From: Aquimonas sp044377145
Lineage (GTDB): Bacteria > Pseudomonadota > Gammaproteobacteria > Xanthomonadales > Xanthomonadaceae
Length of the DNA: 64,000 nucleotides
Direction of reading: 5' to 3'
Assembly (NCBI RefSeq): GCF_044377145.1
Contig: NZ_JBILJQ010000012.1
Span: 18,630 to 82,629 of the forward strand
How positions within the stretch are numbered: the stretch's first letter is position 1; each line of letters begins with the position of its first letter. Below the pieces are notes generated by a model. The model saw only the letters and a program-made list of their open reading frames with translations. It did no database searches and was not told the origin of the DNA. Positions 42,513 to 51,611 of this stretch are shown one piece after another. A program made the translations under genes and the position numbers.

Positions 42513-43598
42513 ATGCAACGCAGCCTGCAGAACCTTCTGATCGCCCTTCTGCTGGGGCTGGCGGGTCTTCCTGGCCGCCCGGCGCACGCGGCCTACAGTG
42601 AGGTCGAGGTGTGTTTCGCACTTGACACCACCGGTTCAATGTCGGGCCTGATCGAAGCCGCAAAGCAGAAGATCTGGACCATTGCCAACGCCCTGGTCCA
42701 GGCGCCATCCAAGCCGCGCCTGCGTTTCTGTCTGCTCGCCTACCGCGACCGCGGCGATGAGTACGTCACCCGCCATACGCCGCTGACTGACGACATCGAT
42801 GCGGTCTACGCAGCGCTGATGGAGCTGCAGGCGGGCGGCGGTGGCGATACGCCCGAGGCTGTCAACCAGGCCCTGCTCGAAACGGTACAGAACTCCGGCT
42901 GGGCGCCCGGGCCGAATGTTCTGAAGCTGGTCTTCCTGGTCGGCGATGCGCCGCCCAGCGTGTACGCCGGTGAACCGCAGTATCGGCAGATCAGCGCGAT
43001 GGCCGGCGCGGCCGGCATTCTGATCAACCCGGTGGTTTGCGGCAGCGACCAGGACACCTTGCGCAGCTTTGATGAGATCGCGCGCCTGGGCGGCGGCCGC
43101 CGCGTCCAGATCGTCGAGGCCGGCCGCATCGAGCGCATCCCCACGCCGATGGACCAGGATCTGGCTGCACTCAATCAACGCATGGGGCGACTGCTGGTGC
43201 CGTATGGCGACACCACGCAGCAGGAGGCGCTGCTTGAGAAGCAGCGACGCGCGGAGCGCATGGGCGATGACGGCTTGTCCGATCGCCTCGCCTACAACCG
43301 CGCCACCGGGCGCATCGTGCAGGGCGGCGGAGATCTGATCGAAGACCTCGACGCCGGCCGAATCGAACTGGCTGCGATCCCGCCCGCAGCGCTGCCGGAG
43401 CAGCTGCGCAGCATGAGTGAGGCGGAACTGCATACGCACCTGAAGTCGCTGCGTGAGGAGCGCGAAAGCCTGCGCCGGGTGATCGGCCCGTTGATCGACC
43501 GCCGTGAAGCCTTTGTCGCCGCGAAGCGCAGCGGCGACACCGACAGTTTCGACAGTGCGGTGCGGACGATTCTTGCGGAGCAATTGGCGACCCGCTGA
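42513..43598 (+). CDS. Secreted vWA-domain protein
   Basis: 361 residues from ATG 42513. Signal peptide LLIALLLGLAGLPGRPAHA, then a von Willebrand A domain (about 28-215) with the MIDAS motif DTTGSMS and the downstream residues in GGGGDTPEAVNQAL. The C-terminal part is charged and helical (EAELHTHLKSLREERESLRR), possibly coiled coil. The function is unknown; vWA domains bind partners through a metal ion. It lies between the cyclophilin and the DUF1800-DUF1501 pair, all on the plus strand and exported. Confidence 0.85.
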   Translation: MQRSLQNLLIALLLGLAGLPGRPAHAAYSEVEVCFALDTTGSMSGLIEAAKQKIWTIANALVQAPSKPRLRFCLLAYRDRGDEYVTRHTPLTDDIDAVYAALMELQAGGGGDTPEAVNQALLETVQNSGWAPGPNVLKLVFLVGDAPPSVYAGEPQYRQISAMAGAAGILINPVVCGSDQDTLRSFDEIARLGGGRRVQIVEAGRIERIPTPMDQDLAALNQRMGRLLVPYGDTTQQEALLEKQRRAERMGDDGLSDRLAYNRATGRIVQGGGDLIEDLDAGRIELAAIPPAALPEQLRSMSEAELHTHLKSLREERESLRRVIGPLIDRREAFVAAKRSGDTDSFDSAVRTILAEQLATR

Positions 43599-43735
43599 AT
43601 CGGATACGCGCCGAGTCGAACGCGGCTGCCGTCTGTCCCGACCAAGGCCCCGCCGGTCGCCGCCGGCTTGCCGCCGGGTGGCGAATCGGTAGGGTCGCAG
43701 GCTTCACACTGCGTGACATTCTGGACAGATCGCCC

Positions 43736-45442
43736 ATGGCAGCCTATCGCGTCCTGCTTCGGCTTCGCCGCATCCTTGCGCTAGCGCTGTTCGGCTTGGC
43801 GATGGCCTTACCCGCACAAGCCCAGCGCATCTTTGCCAGCGGTTTCGAGCCCTATGCACCGGAAACCGACGCCGAAGCCGCCCGCTTTCTGACCCAGGCC
43901 AGCTTCGGCCCGACCGTCGCCGACATCGCCCGCCTGCGCCAGATCGGCTACCAGGCCTGGCTGGATGAGCAGTTCAGCCGCACGCCCTCGCTGCAGGTGC
44001 CCTATCTCGATTTTGTCGCAGGCATTCCCGAGCCGCTGTACCAGAACGCGCGCATGGAAGCCTGGTTCGGCAATGCCATCACCGCCCCGGATCAGCTGCG
44101 CCAGCGCGTGGCGTATGCACTCAGCCAGATCCTGGTGGTGTCGGATGCCAATGGCCCACTGGAGATCGAGCCGCGCGCGGTATCGGTCTATTGCGACCTG
44201 CTGAGCGCCGGCGCCTTCGGCAACTACCGGACCTTACTCGGCCACATCACCCGCAGCCCCGCGATGGGCAGCTATCTCAGCATGCGAGGCAACCGGCGGC
44301 CCGATGTCGCCTTGAACATTCGCCCGGACGAAAACTTCGCCCGCGAGATCCTGCAGCTGTTCACGATCGGACTTGTCCAGCTGAACGCTGATGGCAGCCC
44401 GGCGCTGGTCAGTGGCCAGCCGGTGCCGAGCTATAACCAGCGCAACATCAAGACCTTCGCCCACGTGTTTACCGGCTGGAACTTCGGCAACTGCAACAGT
44501 TTCGATTTCTGCAGCCCGGGCTGGCCCGAGGCCGTTGGCTGGACCCTGCCGATGCAGCCGTTTGCCAGCTTCCACCACACCGAGCCCGACGCCGACCCCG
44601 ACAACAACGAGTTTCTCTCGGGCGTACTGCGCCCGGCCGGCGGCACGCCCAACAGCAATCTGGACGCCGCACTCGACAACATCTTCAATCACCCCAACGT
44701 CGGCCCCTTCCTGGCCCGGCGCTTGATCCAGCAGCTGGTCACCAGCAACCCCAGCCCGGCCTACATCGGGCGGATGACCGCGGTGTTCAACAACAACGGC
44801 CAAGGCGTGCGCGGCGATCTGCAGGCGCTGATCGGCGCCATCCTGATGGACCCCGAGGCGCGCACAGGGCACCTGACCCAGCCCACACGTTTCGGCAAAG
44901 TGCGCGAGCCGATCCTGCGTCAGACCCAGCTGTGGCGCGCCTTCGGTGCCCGCGCGCAGAACAACCGCTACGCCGACTGGAACCCCGAAAGCCATTTCAA
45001 CCAGGCGCCCAACCGCAGCCCGTCGGTGTTCAACTTCTATCTGCCGGACTATCAGCGGCCCGGCGAGCTGGCGAGCCTGGGCATGTACTCGCCGGAGCTG
45101 CAGATCGTCAACGAGGTGTTCGTCACCCGCACCGCCAATTGGCTGTACAACCAGGCGGAACGTCACTACCTCGGTTCGCAGTTCAACCCGAACCCGGACG
45201 CGCGCACGGTGATGATGGAGTTCAACAATCTGTGGTCGCTGGCGAACTCGCCGGCGGCCCTGATCGACCATCTGAACGTGCTGCTGATGGGCGGACAGAT
45301 GTCGGCGCATATGCGTGGCGTCGTGCTGGCCTATATCGAAGGCATTCCGTACACCGCGTTCAATGATCCGGGCGGTCGGCAGCGCAGCTGGGAAGCCGTG
45401 CATCTGATCGTCACCTCGCCCGAATACCAGGTCCAGAAATAG
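43736..45442 (+). CDS. DUF1800 family exported protein
   Basis: 568 residues. Signal peptide ILALALFGLAMALPAQAQ followed at once by RIFASGFEPYAP. The DUF1800 body shows AARFLTQASFGPTVADI, RQRVAYALSQILVVSD, DENFAREILQLFTIGL and FAHVFTGWNF. Homologs are common in proteobacteria and planctomycetes, nearly always beside DUF1501; biochemical function is not established. DUF1501 starts 9 bp after its stop, so they form an operon. Confidence 0.92.
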   Translation: MAAYRVLLRLRRILALALFGLAMALPAQAQRIFASGFEPYAPETDAEAARFLTQASFGPTVADIARLRQIGYQAWLDEQFSRTPSLQVPYLDFVAGIPEPLYQNARMEAWFGNAITAPDQLRQRVAYALSQILVVSDANGPLEIEPRAVSVYCDLLSAGAFGNYRTLLGHITRSPAMGSYLSMRGNRRPDVALNIRPDENFAREILQLFTIGLVQLNADGSPALVSGQPVPSYNQRNIKTFAHVFTGWNFGNCNSFDFCSPGWPEAVGWTLPMQPFASFHHTEPDADPDNNEFLSGVLRPAGGTPNSNLDAALDNIFNHPNVGPFLARRLIQQLVTSNPSPAYIGRMTAVFNNNGQGVRGDLQALIGAILMDPEARTGHLTQPTRFGKVREPILRQTQLWRAFGARAQNNRYADWNPESHFNQAPNRSPSVFNFYLPDYQRPGELASLGMYSPELQIVNEVFVTRTANWLYNQAERHYLGSQFNPNPDARTVMMEFNNLWSLANSPAALIDHLNVLLMGGQMSAHMRGVVLAYIEGIPYTAFNDPGGRQRSWEAVHLIVTSPEYQVQK

Positions 45443-45451
45443 GAGCCCGCC

Positions 45452-46915
45452 GTGAATCGACGTGATCTGATCCGGCGTGCCCTGCTGTCCAGCATCGGCG
45501 GCGCCAGCCTGTACTCGCAGTTCGGCAACCTGCGCCTGCTGCAGGCCGCTGCGCTTGACCAACCCGCTATCGCCAAGGGCGATGACTACAAGGCACTGGT
45601 CTGTGTGTTTCTCAACGGTGGCAATGACAACGTCAACACGGTGATTCCGCGCGATGCCGCAGGTTATGCCACCTACCAGAACGCCCGCCCGGGTCTGGCC
45701 CTGCCGCAGTCGGCGCTCGTCGCGGGCACGCATCTGAATCCGCTGACGGCGCAGTCGAACGGCCGCCAGTACGCGCTGCATCCGGCCGCCGCACCGCTGC
45801 GCTCGTTGTTCGAAAGCGGGCGCTGCGCGATCGTCGCCAATGTCGGCCCGCTGATCGAACCGGTCACTCGCACCAGCTTCCAGAACGGCTCGGCGCGGGT
45901 GCCGCCACAGCTGTTCTCGCATTCCGATCAACAGGTGTTCTGGCAGACCTCGCGCCCGGACACGCCGGAGAAAATCGGCTGGGCCGGACGCATGGCTGAC
46001 CTGCTGCAGGCCAGCAACCCGAACCCCCAGCTGTCGATGAGCATCTCGCTGCGCGGACACAATTTCCTGCAGACCGGAGTCAGCGTGCAGCCCTATTCGA
46101 TGGGCACACAGGGCGCCGAAGCGCGCAGCGGCTATCTCCAGGAGTTCAATGCGCCGCGCCGCGCCGCGATCGATGCACTGCTGAACGGCCCGCTCAATCA
46201 TCCTCTGGAGCGCGCCAGCGCCGCGATCCAGCGCCGCAGCCTCGACAACTATGCCTTGGTCAGCTCAGCGCTGGCCGCCAACCCCGGCCTGACCACGCCG
46301 ACGCCCACCCTGCCCGAGGGCCTGGGTCTGGTGGCGAGCTCGGCCTACAACCAGCTGGTCGCCCAGTTGCGCATGGTCGGGCGGATGATCCAGGCGCGCC
46401 AGCAGCTCGGTCAGCGCCGCCAGGTGTTCTTCGTGTCGGTGGGCAGCTACGACTTCCACGATCGCTTGCTGGACGAACACCGCGACCAGATCGGCGCGCT
46501 GTCCCACGCGCTGCAGATGTTCCATGCCATCACCGTCGAGCTGGGCGTGGCCGATGCCGTCACCACCTTCACCGCCTCCGATTTCGGTCGTACTGCATCG
46601 GCCAACGGTGACGGCAGCGACCACGGCTGGGGCGGCGAACACTTCGTGATCGGCGGCGCCGTGCGGGGTCGCGACATCTACGGCGAGCTGCCCAACCTCA
46701 CCCGTAACGGGCCTGATGATGCCGGCTGGGGTCAGCTGATTCCGAAGCTGGCGGTGGACCAGTACGCCGCCACCCTGGCCCGCTGGTTCGGCGTCAGCGA
46801 GGGGCAGATCGACACCATCTTCCCGGCGCTCAACGCCAGCAGCCCGCGCTTCGGCCCCGCCAGCGGTGGCTACATCGGCAGCTATCGCGATCTCGGTTTC
46901 ATGACGGGGGCATAG
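45452..46915 (+). CDS. DUF1501 family Tat-exported protein
   Basis: 487 residues, GTG start with AGGAG seven bases upstream. Twin-arginine signal NRRDLIRRALLSSIGGA. Body: LVCVFLNGGNDNVNTVIP, ALHPAAAPLRSLFESGRCAIV, SDHGWGGEHFVIGGAV and ending with DTIFPALNASSPRFG. The fold is related to alkaline phosphatase/sulfatase enzymes in database families, but catalytic residues are not proven here. Export by Tat suggests a folded, perhaps metal-binding protein. Its last 17 bp overlap the convergent regulator gene. Confidence 0.92.
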   Translation: MNRRDLIRRALLSSIGGASLYSQFGNLRLLQAAALDQPAIAKGDDYKALVCVFLNGGNDNVNTVIPRDAAGYATYQNARPGLALPQSALVAGTHLNPLTAQSNGRQYALHPAAAPLRSLFESGRCAIVANVGPLIEPVTRTSFQNGSARVPPQLFSHSDQQVFWQTSRPDTPEKIGWAGRMADLLQASNPNPQLSMSISLRGHNFLQTGVSVQPYSMGTQGAEARSGYLQEFNAPRRAAIDALLNGPLNHPLERASAAIQRRSLDNYALVSSALAANPGLTTPTPTLPEGLGLVASSAYNQLVAQLRMVGRMIQARQQLGQRRQVFFVSVGSYDFHDRLLDEHRDQIGALSHALQMFHAITVELGVADAVTTFTASDFGRTASANGDGSDHGWGGEHFVIGGAVRGRDIYGELPNLTRNGPDDAGWGQLIPKLAVDQYAATLARWFGVSEGQIDTIFPALNASSPRFGPASGGYIGSYRDLGFMTGA

Positions 46916-47711
46916 TCGCCTGCGCGAGCTGACGCAGACGCTCGGCGGTCTGCGCATCGGCTGGGTAGAAGGCTTCCAGAGCAAGCTCCGACAGGGTGAT
47001 ATCGGTCGGCGTGCCGAACACCGTAATCGTGCTGAACAAGGCCAGCTCGCCCAACGGGCTGTGCAGACGGAACAGCATCAGCACATCCGGATGCGGTGAT
47101 TCATGCGGCAGCTTTGCGCATTCGTGCGGCAGCGGCGGGTACGCCGCAAGCTCCGCCAGCAGGCTCCTCAGCACCGCATCGCCAGACATAGTCACCTGCC
47201 GGCGCAGCCGCGCCAGCAGATGCTGTCGCCATTCAGCGAGATTGATGATGCGCGGCCCCAGTCCCTGCGGATGCAGACTCACCCGCAGCACATTGGCCTG
47301 CGGCTGCAGCAGCTCGGGCGCAACCCCGGTCAGCAGCCGCTGCGCGGCGGTGTTCGCCATCAGCAGATTCCAGTGCCGATCCACCGCCACCGCGGGATAC
47401 GGATCGTGCAGCTCCAGCACGCGCTGCACGGCCTCCTGCGCCTGCTGCAGCGGCGTCGACTGCAGCGGCGTTTCGGCGAACTGCGGCGCAAAGCCCGCCG
47501 CCAGCAGCCAGCGATTGCGCTCGCGCAGCGGCAGCTCCAACAGTTCGCCCAAGTGCAGGAGCAGGCCGCGACTCGGCCGTGCGCGACCGGTTTCGATAAA
47601 GCTCAGGTGCCGGGTCGACACCTCCGCTTCAAGCGCGAGTTCAAGCTGCGACAGACGCCTGCGCTGTCGCCATTCGCGCAGAAGTTGGCCAAACGGTGCG
47701 GTGGTTTCCAT
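46899..47711 (-). CDS. XRE-family regulator with MmyB-like ligand domain
   Basis: 270 residues. N-terminal helix-turn-helix (about 8-62: LSQLELALEAEVSTRHLSFI) and a C-terminal MmyB/MLTR-type PAS-like ligand domain (PYPAVAVDRHWNLLMANTAA, LRVSLHPQGLGPRI). Such regulators usually control the divergent gene and themselves. A perfect palindrome ATTACC-N5-GGTAAT lies 36 bp before its start and is the likely operator. The divergent targets are two small membrane proteins. The ligand is unknown. Confidence 0.9.
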   Translation of the reverse strand: METTAPFGQLLREWRQRRRLSQLELALEAEVSTRHLSFIETGRARPSRGLLLHLGELLELPLRERNRWLLAAGFAPQFAETPLQSTPLQQAQEAVQRVLELHDPYPAVAVDRHWNLLMANTAAQRLLTGVAPELLQPQANVLRVSLHPQGLGPRIINLAEWRQHLLARLRRQVTMSGDAVLRSLLAELAAYPPLPHECAKLPHESPHPDVLMLFRLHSPLGELALFSTITVFGTPTDITLSELALEAFYPADAQTAERLRQLAQATMPPS

Positions 47712-47746
47712 GCCGCGAATGCTACGCCGCCGAGGAAGGCGCAGGC

Positions 47747-47763
47747 ATTACCCCACAGGTAAT
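47747..47763. promoter_or_regulatory. Probable operator of the XRE regulator
   Basis: ATTACC-CCACA-GGTAAT, a perfect 6+6 inverted repeat in the 109-bp space between the divergent regulator and membrane-protein genes. Size and position fit a helix-turn-helix dimer site acting on both promoters. Confidence 0.55.
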
Positions 47764-47820
47764 CGACCGTGTGCAGGGCCGGCGCGGACACTGCGCCCAC
47801 ACCCCAACGGAGACACCAGC

Positions 47821-48252
47821 ATGCGTACCGTCCTGCCCTCGAATCTGCTGCGCCTTGGCCTGCGCCTGGATGCCGTGCTAAGCCTGGGCGCTGCCGCGCT
47901 TGCACTCGCGTTCGCAGCACCGCTTGCACGCGAGATCGGCGTCGCGTCAGCGGCCCTGTACCCCGTCGCGGGGTTCATGCTGACCTGGACAGCGCTGACC
48001 TTCTGGATGTCGCGCAGCCCACGCCTGCCAGCGTGGCTGGTGTGGGTCGTGCTGTTGGTGAACATCGACTGGGCTCTGGCCAGCTTCGCCCTGATGGCCA
48101 CCGACTGGATCGCCCCGAGCACACTGGGCTACGGGCTGCTGAGCCTGCAGGCTCTGGCGGTACTCGCCTTCGCTGAGATGCAGTGGCTCGGCTTGAAGCG
48201 CAGCCGGACTGCGAGCTTGCCCGAGGAGGCGGCGTGCGCAGCGGCGGCCTGA
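47821..48252 (+). CDS. Small integral membrane protein, probable target of the XRE regulator
   Basis: 143 residues with about four hydrophobic spans (AVLSLGAAALALAFAAPLA, AALYPVAGFMLTWTALTFW, WLVWVVLLVNIDWALASFAL, YGLLSLQALAVLAFAEMQWL). No family recognised with certainty. GGAGACACCAGC precedes the ATG. Divergent from the regulator gene and overlapping the next gene by 19 bp. Confidence 0.8.
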   Translation: MRTVLPSNLLRLGLRLDAVLSLGAAALALAFAAPLAREIGVASAALYPVAGFMLTWTALTFWMSRSPRLPAWLVWVVLLVNIDWALASFALMATDWIAPSTLGYGLLSLQALAVLAFAEMQWLGLKRSRTASLPEEAACAAAA

Positions 48253-48626
48253 TCTCCTCGACAGCGCGGCTGGGCCTGTGTCTGGCCGTGCTGATCCACT
48301 GGCTGCCGCTGCCCGGCGTGCTGGGCGGCGCGACCTTGCGCCAGCTCTACGGCTTGGGGTCGCTCGATCCCGGCATGGAGCTGCTACTGCAACACCGTGC
48401 GCTGATGTTCGCCCTGCTCAGCGCGCCGCTGCTGCTTGCGCTCTGGCGTCGCAGCGCGTGCGGCGGCGCGGTGGTTCTGCTGCTGAGCAGCGATATCGGA
48501 TTCCTGGCACTCGCTGCGCTGCACTGGCCACTCGACGCCGCGCTGCAGAGGGTGCTGTTGTTTGACTTGGCCTCGATCACGCTGTTGCTGCTCGGTGGCG
48601 CCGGGCTAGGACGGCGCCAGCTATAG
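48234..48626 (+). CDS. Small integral membrane protein
   Basis: 130 residues from the GTG at 48234, which has GAGGAGG just upstream. About four hydrophobic spans (LGLCLAVLIHWLPLP, LMFALLSAPLLLALW, GAVVLLLSSDIGFLALAALH, DLASITLLLLGGAGL). Overlaps the previous gene and so forms a two-gene unit with it. Similar short xanthomonad proteins are sometimes mislabelled phosphopantetheine adenylyltransferase; nothing supports that here. Confidence 0.7.
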   Translation: MRSGGLISSTARLGLCLAVLIHWLPLPGVLGGATLRQLYGLGSLDPGMELLLQHRALMFALLSAPLLLALWRRSACGGAVVLLLSSDIGFLALAALHWPLDAALQRVLLFDLASITLLLLGGAGLGRRQL

Positions 48627-48646
48627 GACGGCCGTGCCTTCACCGC

Positions 48647-48985
48647 CTATGCCTTGCGCAGAAAGCAGGCCTTCAACATGAAGTTGCCGGCATCCATGCG
48701 GCAGTCGACCTCATGATCGCCGCCGGCCACCAAGCGGATGCTCTTGACCTTGCTGCCGACCTTCAACACCGTCGAACTGCCCTTGACCTTCAGATCCTTG
48801 ATCAGCACCACCGAATCGCCGTCCGCCAGCCGGCTGCCGTTCGCGTCCAGCACCGGCGCCTCCGCCTCGTCGCCATCGACCTGCGCCTGCTGCAGCCACT
48901 CGTGGCCGCAGTCAGGGCAAATGAAAACCTCACCGTCGGGATAGGTGTTCTCGGAGGCGCACTGCGGGCAGGCGGGAATAGACAT
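48647..48985 (-). CDS. yjdM: PhnA/YjdM zinc-ribbon protein
   Basis: 112 residues from the ATG at 48985. N-terminal zinc ribbon CPQCASENTYPDGEVFICPDC, then the PhnA domain with GDSVVLIKDLKVKGSS, VKSIRLV and the C-terminal FMLKACFLRKA. The family was once linked to phosphonate use, but its role is unsettled. Single gene, convergent with the membrane-protein pair. Confidence 0.92.
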   Translation of the reverse strand: MSIPACPQCASENTYPDGEVFICPDCGHEWLQQAQVDGDEAEAPVLDANGSRLADGDSVVLIKDLKVKGSSTVLKVGSKVKSIRLVAGGDHEVDCRMDAGNFMLKACFLRKA

Positions 48986-49055
48986 CGGCGGGCCAATAGA
49001 CGGGGCCGTGAGTATAGCGACGCACGCCCCGCAGACCCTTCGAAGGCGTTGCAGA

Positions 49056-49952
49056 TCAACCTTTAAGCCGACGCTCGAACAGCGCCAGGGTTTGCGTCCA
49101 GGCCTCAGCCGCGGCGGCTGCGTTGAAGCGCGGGGTGGTGTCGTTGTGGAATCCATGCAGGGTGTCAGGCGGCTGCAGCAGCTTGAAATCAACGCCGGCG
49201 GCGGTCAGCGCGGCCTCGTAGCCCGGCCAGGTGGCATTGACTCGCTCGTCGTCCGAGGCCAGCACCACCAGCAGCTCGGCCTTGATCTGGCCCACAGCAT
49301 CCAAGGGCGCGGGGCCGCCGTAGTACGGCGCGGCAGCTGCAAGTTCCGGCACCCGGGTCGCAAGCAAGTTGACGATCGCACCGCCGTAGCAGAACCCCAC
49401 CGCACCGAGCTTGCCGTTGCTGCCTTCCAGCGCCCGCAGCCAGTTCGCAGCAGCGACGAAATCCTCGCGACACTTGATCTGATCCAGCTGCGGGAACAGC
49501 GCACGCGCCGCATCCTCATCACCCGGATAGCCGCCCAGCGTGAACAGCGCATCCGGCGCGAAGGCGATGTAGCCGGCGAGCGCCAGGCGCCGCGCGACGT
49601 CTTCGATATGCGGGTTCAGACCGCGATTCTCGTGCACCACCAGCACCGTTGGCAGCGGGCCGTCGGGCGCTGCCGGCTGGCTCAGATAGCCGCGCACCTT
49701 GCCGTAGCCCTGCGGCGAATCCAGCTCACGGTATTCGCTGCGAATTCGCGGATCGTCGGTCGGCACTTGCTGGGCCGCCGCAAACTGCGGCGACAGCGCC
49801 GCCAGCAGGCCAGCAGCGCCGGCCGCGCTCGCGGCGTAGCGACCCGCGCCCTGCAGAAAGCCACGACGGTCGATCTGTCCATGCACGTACTGATCGAACA
49901 GGCGCAGCACCTCGGGATGGAAGTCGCGCGCGGTCAGGGGTTGGGTACTCAT
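49056..49952 (-). CDS. Exported dienelactone-hydrolase-family protein
   Basis: 298 residues from ATG 49952 (GGAG six bases upstream). A twin-arginine-like leader DRRGFLQGAGRYAASAAG suggests Tat export. Alpha/beta hydrolase of the DLH type: VLVVHENRGLNPHIEDVARR, nucleophile Cys in AVGFCYGGA, Asp in LASDDERV and His in TLHGFHND. The Cys nucleophile is typical for dienelactone hydrolases; the substrate is not known. The 121 bp to the next gene hold nothing recognisable. Confidence 0.88.
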   Translation of the reverse strand: MSTQPLTARDFHPEVLRLFDQYVHGQIDRRGFLQGAGRYAASAAGAAGLLAALSPQFAAAQQVPTDDPRIRSEYRELDSPQGYGKVRGYLSQPAAPDGPLPTVLVVHENRGLNPHIEDVARRLALAGYIAFAPDALFTLGGYPGDEDAARALFPQLDQIKCREDFVAAANWLRALEGSNGKLGAVGFCYGGAIVNLLATRVPELAAAAPYYGGPAPLDAVGQIKAELLVVLASDDERVNATWPGYEAALTAAGVDFKLLQPPDTLHGFHNDTTPRFNAAAAAEAWTQTLALFERRLKG

Positions 49953-50073
49953 CTTTGGCTCCAAGCAGTTGAGGTGGTGGCTGCACAGAGTCAGCAGCCG
50001 ACCATTGCCGCGGCGTGAAGCCAGTGTTCCCGAGCCTGCCACTCAAGCGTTCAGAGCAGCGCGCCTTGCGTAC

Positions 50074-50577
50074 CTACAGTGGCGCCAGATCGGCGTCTGC
50101 GAGGCCGACCAGCACCGCTTCGCCGCTATCGGCATCCACCCGAAAAATGCCGAAGCGCGCATTCCGATAGCGCTCGACCTCGCCCTCCGCGAAGAAAAAA
50201 GCATTGGTTCCCAGCCACACGCGACCGTCACGCAGGCGATAGCGCAGGGCCAACGCTGGCGCGGGGTTGGTCCAGTCGAGGCTGACCACGCCACGCGCAT
50301 CCAACCGCACCGGGGCACGCCCGAATGCGCCCTCGAACGCGGCACCCTGCGGATCGCTCGGCGCCGTCGCCACGGAGCGTGCGGCCTCGATCTCCTCGCT
50401 GAGCCCGAAGCGCAGCGCCATGAAATCGCCCTGCAACAGGGAGCGCGGATCGACCGGCGCCAGGGCGACGAACACCTGTGCGCCGCTGTCAACGATCTGT
50501 GCCTTGCCGAACCAGGCCCAGTTGAACGCCAGCAACACCAACAGCGCGCCCAGCACTGTCCAGCGGCGGCCGCTCAT
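50074..50577 (-). CDS. GDYXXLXY domain protein
   Basis: 167 residues from ATG 50577. One N-terminal span (TVLGALLVLLAFNWAWFG) and a periplasmic domain with the family motif LLQGDFMALRF and VWLGTNAFFFAEGEVERY. Always found with DUF2157 and DUF4401 genes; function unknown. Its ATG overlaps the DUF4401 stop (ATGA), and it is the last gene of this three-gene operon. Confidence 0.87.
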   Translation of the reverse strand: MSGRRWTVLGALLVLLAFNWAWFGKAQIVDSGAQVFVALAPVDPRSLLQGDFMALRFGLSEEIEAARSVATAPSDPQGAAFEGAFGRAPVRLDARGVVSLDWTNPAPALALRYRLRDGRVWLGTNAFFFAEGEVERYRNARFGIFRVDADSGEAVLVGLADADLAPL

Positions 50578-51611
50578 GCGCCTGCTCCGTTCACCTGCAG
50601 ACGCTTCGACTGCAGATGCGCGGCGATCAACAAGCCTGCGCCCATCACCACCATCAGCAGCGATTTCGCCAGCAGGCTGACGCCGAGTGCGTAGTAGAAG
50701 TTCGCAAGATGCAGCAACAGACCGAACAGACATACCGCCACCATCACTCGCATCCGCTGCTGCAAGGCGACCGCGGCGACCGCGGCGGCCGCGCCGGCCG
50801 CGAACAGCGACAGCAAGGGCCACAGCGCCAGCCAATTGCGCCTGCCGTCGCTTTCCTGCACCCCAAGCAGCCCGGCCAAGGGATCGGACAAGGGCGTGGC
50901 GAACGCGAGGGCGAGCATCAGGCCGAGCAGTACGGCGCGCAGAAAAGGGGCCTGCGCGCGGCCCATCCATTGCGCTTCAGAGCGGACCAGCAGCCCCAGT
51001 GCGGCCAGCATCGGCAGCCAGGCCAGCGCCCAGGTCAACAGGGTCGGCGCCAGCGCGGGCGTTGCTGCTTCGCGCCAGGCCCAGGGTTCACCAGTCAGGC
51101 TCCAGCGCAGAAACAACACCCAACAGGCGCAGGCCGCAAGCACGTTCAGCACACGTGCCGCCGGCCGCGCCGCCAGCACCGCAAGCACCGCACACAGCAC
51201 GCCGCCTGCCAGCAGGGTGGGCTGCGGCTCGTCCAGCCACGTGGCCAATGCCACCGCTGCAGCGATCTCGCCAGCGATCAGCAAGGCCAAACCGAGCTGA
51301 TGGGCAAACACCCCAAAGTTCTGCATTCGCAACAACATCAGGCCCGGGCTGATCCAGAGCACGGCGAGCACTGCGAATTCGTCGCCACCGCTCAAGCTCC
51401 AGGTCAACACGCACGCCAGCATGGCCAGTACGCCGGCAAACCAGGCGGCGACACCGAGCATCAGCCCGAGATACCAGGGCGCACTCGGCTGTTGCTGCGG
51501 TGGCTCACCGCTCAGCAACCCCTCGCTGCGCAGCCGCTGCCACAGTTGGGCGACTCGGCTACTGGCCCGGTGGGCACTGAGCCTATCCGTGCCGAGCTGA
51601 TCTGTGCTCAT
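50574..51611 (-). CDS. DUF4401 multi-span membrane protein
   Basis: 345 residues, a short cytoplasmic N-terminus (RVAQLWQRLRSEGLL) then about ten hydrophobic spans. Examples are PWYLGLMLGVAAWFAGVLAM and VMVAVCLFGLLLHLANFYYA; the latter, with ALGVSLLAKSLLMVVMGAGL, is the most conserved end of the family. Start at ATG 51611, overlapping the DUF2157 stop (ATGA). Function unknown. Confidence 0.88.
   Translation of the reverse strand: MSTDQLGTDRLSAHRASSRVAQLWQRLRSEGLLSGEPPQQQPSAPWYLGLMLGVAAWFAGVLAMLACVLTWSLSGGDEFAVLAVLWISPGLMLLRMQNFGVFAHQLGLALLIAGEIAAAVALATWLDEPQPTLLAGGVLCAVLAVLAARPAARVLNVLAACACWVLFLRWSLTGEPWAWREAATPALAPTLLTWALAWLPMLAALGLLVRSEAQWMGRAQAPFLRAVLLGLMLALAFATPLSDPLAGLLGVQESDGRRNWLALWPLLSLFAAGAAAAVAAVALQQRMRVMVAVCLFGLLLHLANFYYALGVSLLAKSLLMVVMGAGLLIAAHLQSKRLQVNGAGA

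Noticed and set aside
44234..46201. 655-codon minus-strand frame spanning the DUF1800-DUF1501 junction
   Set aside because: Covers two real genes in the opposite direction, with typical shadow composition.
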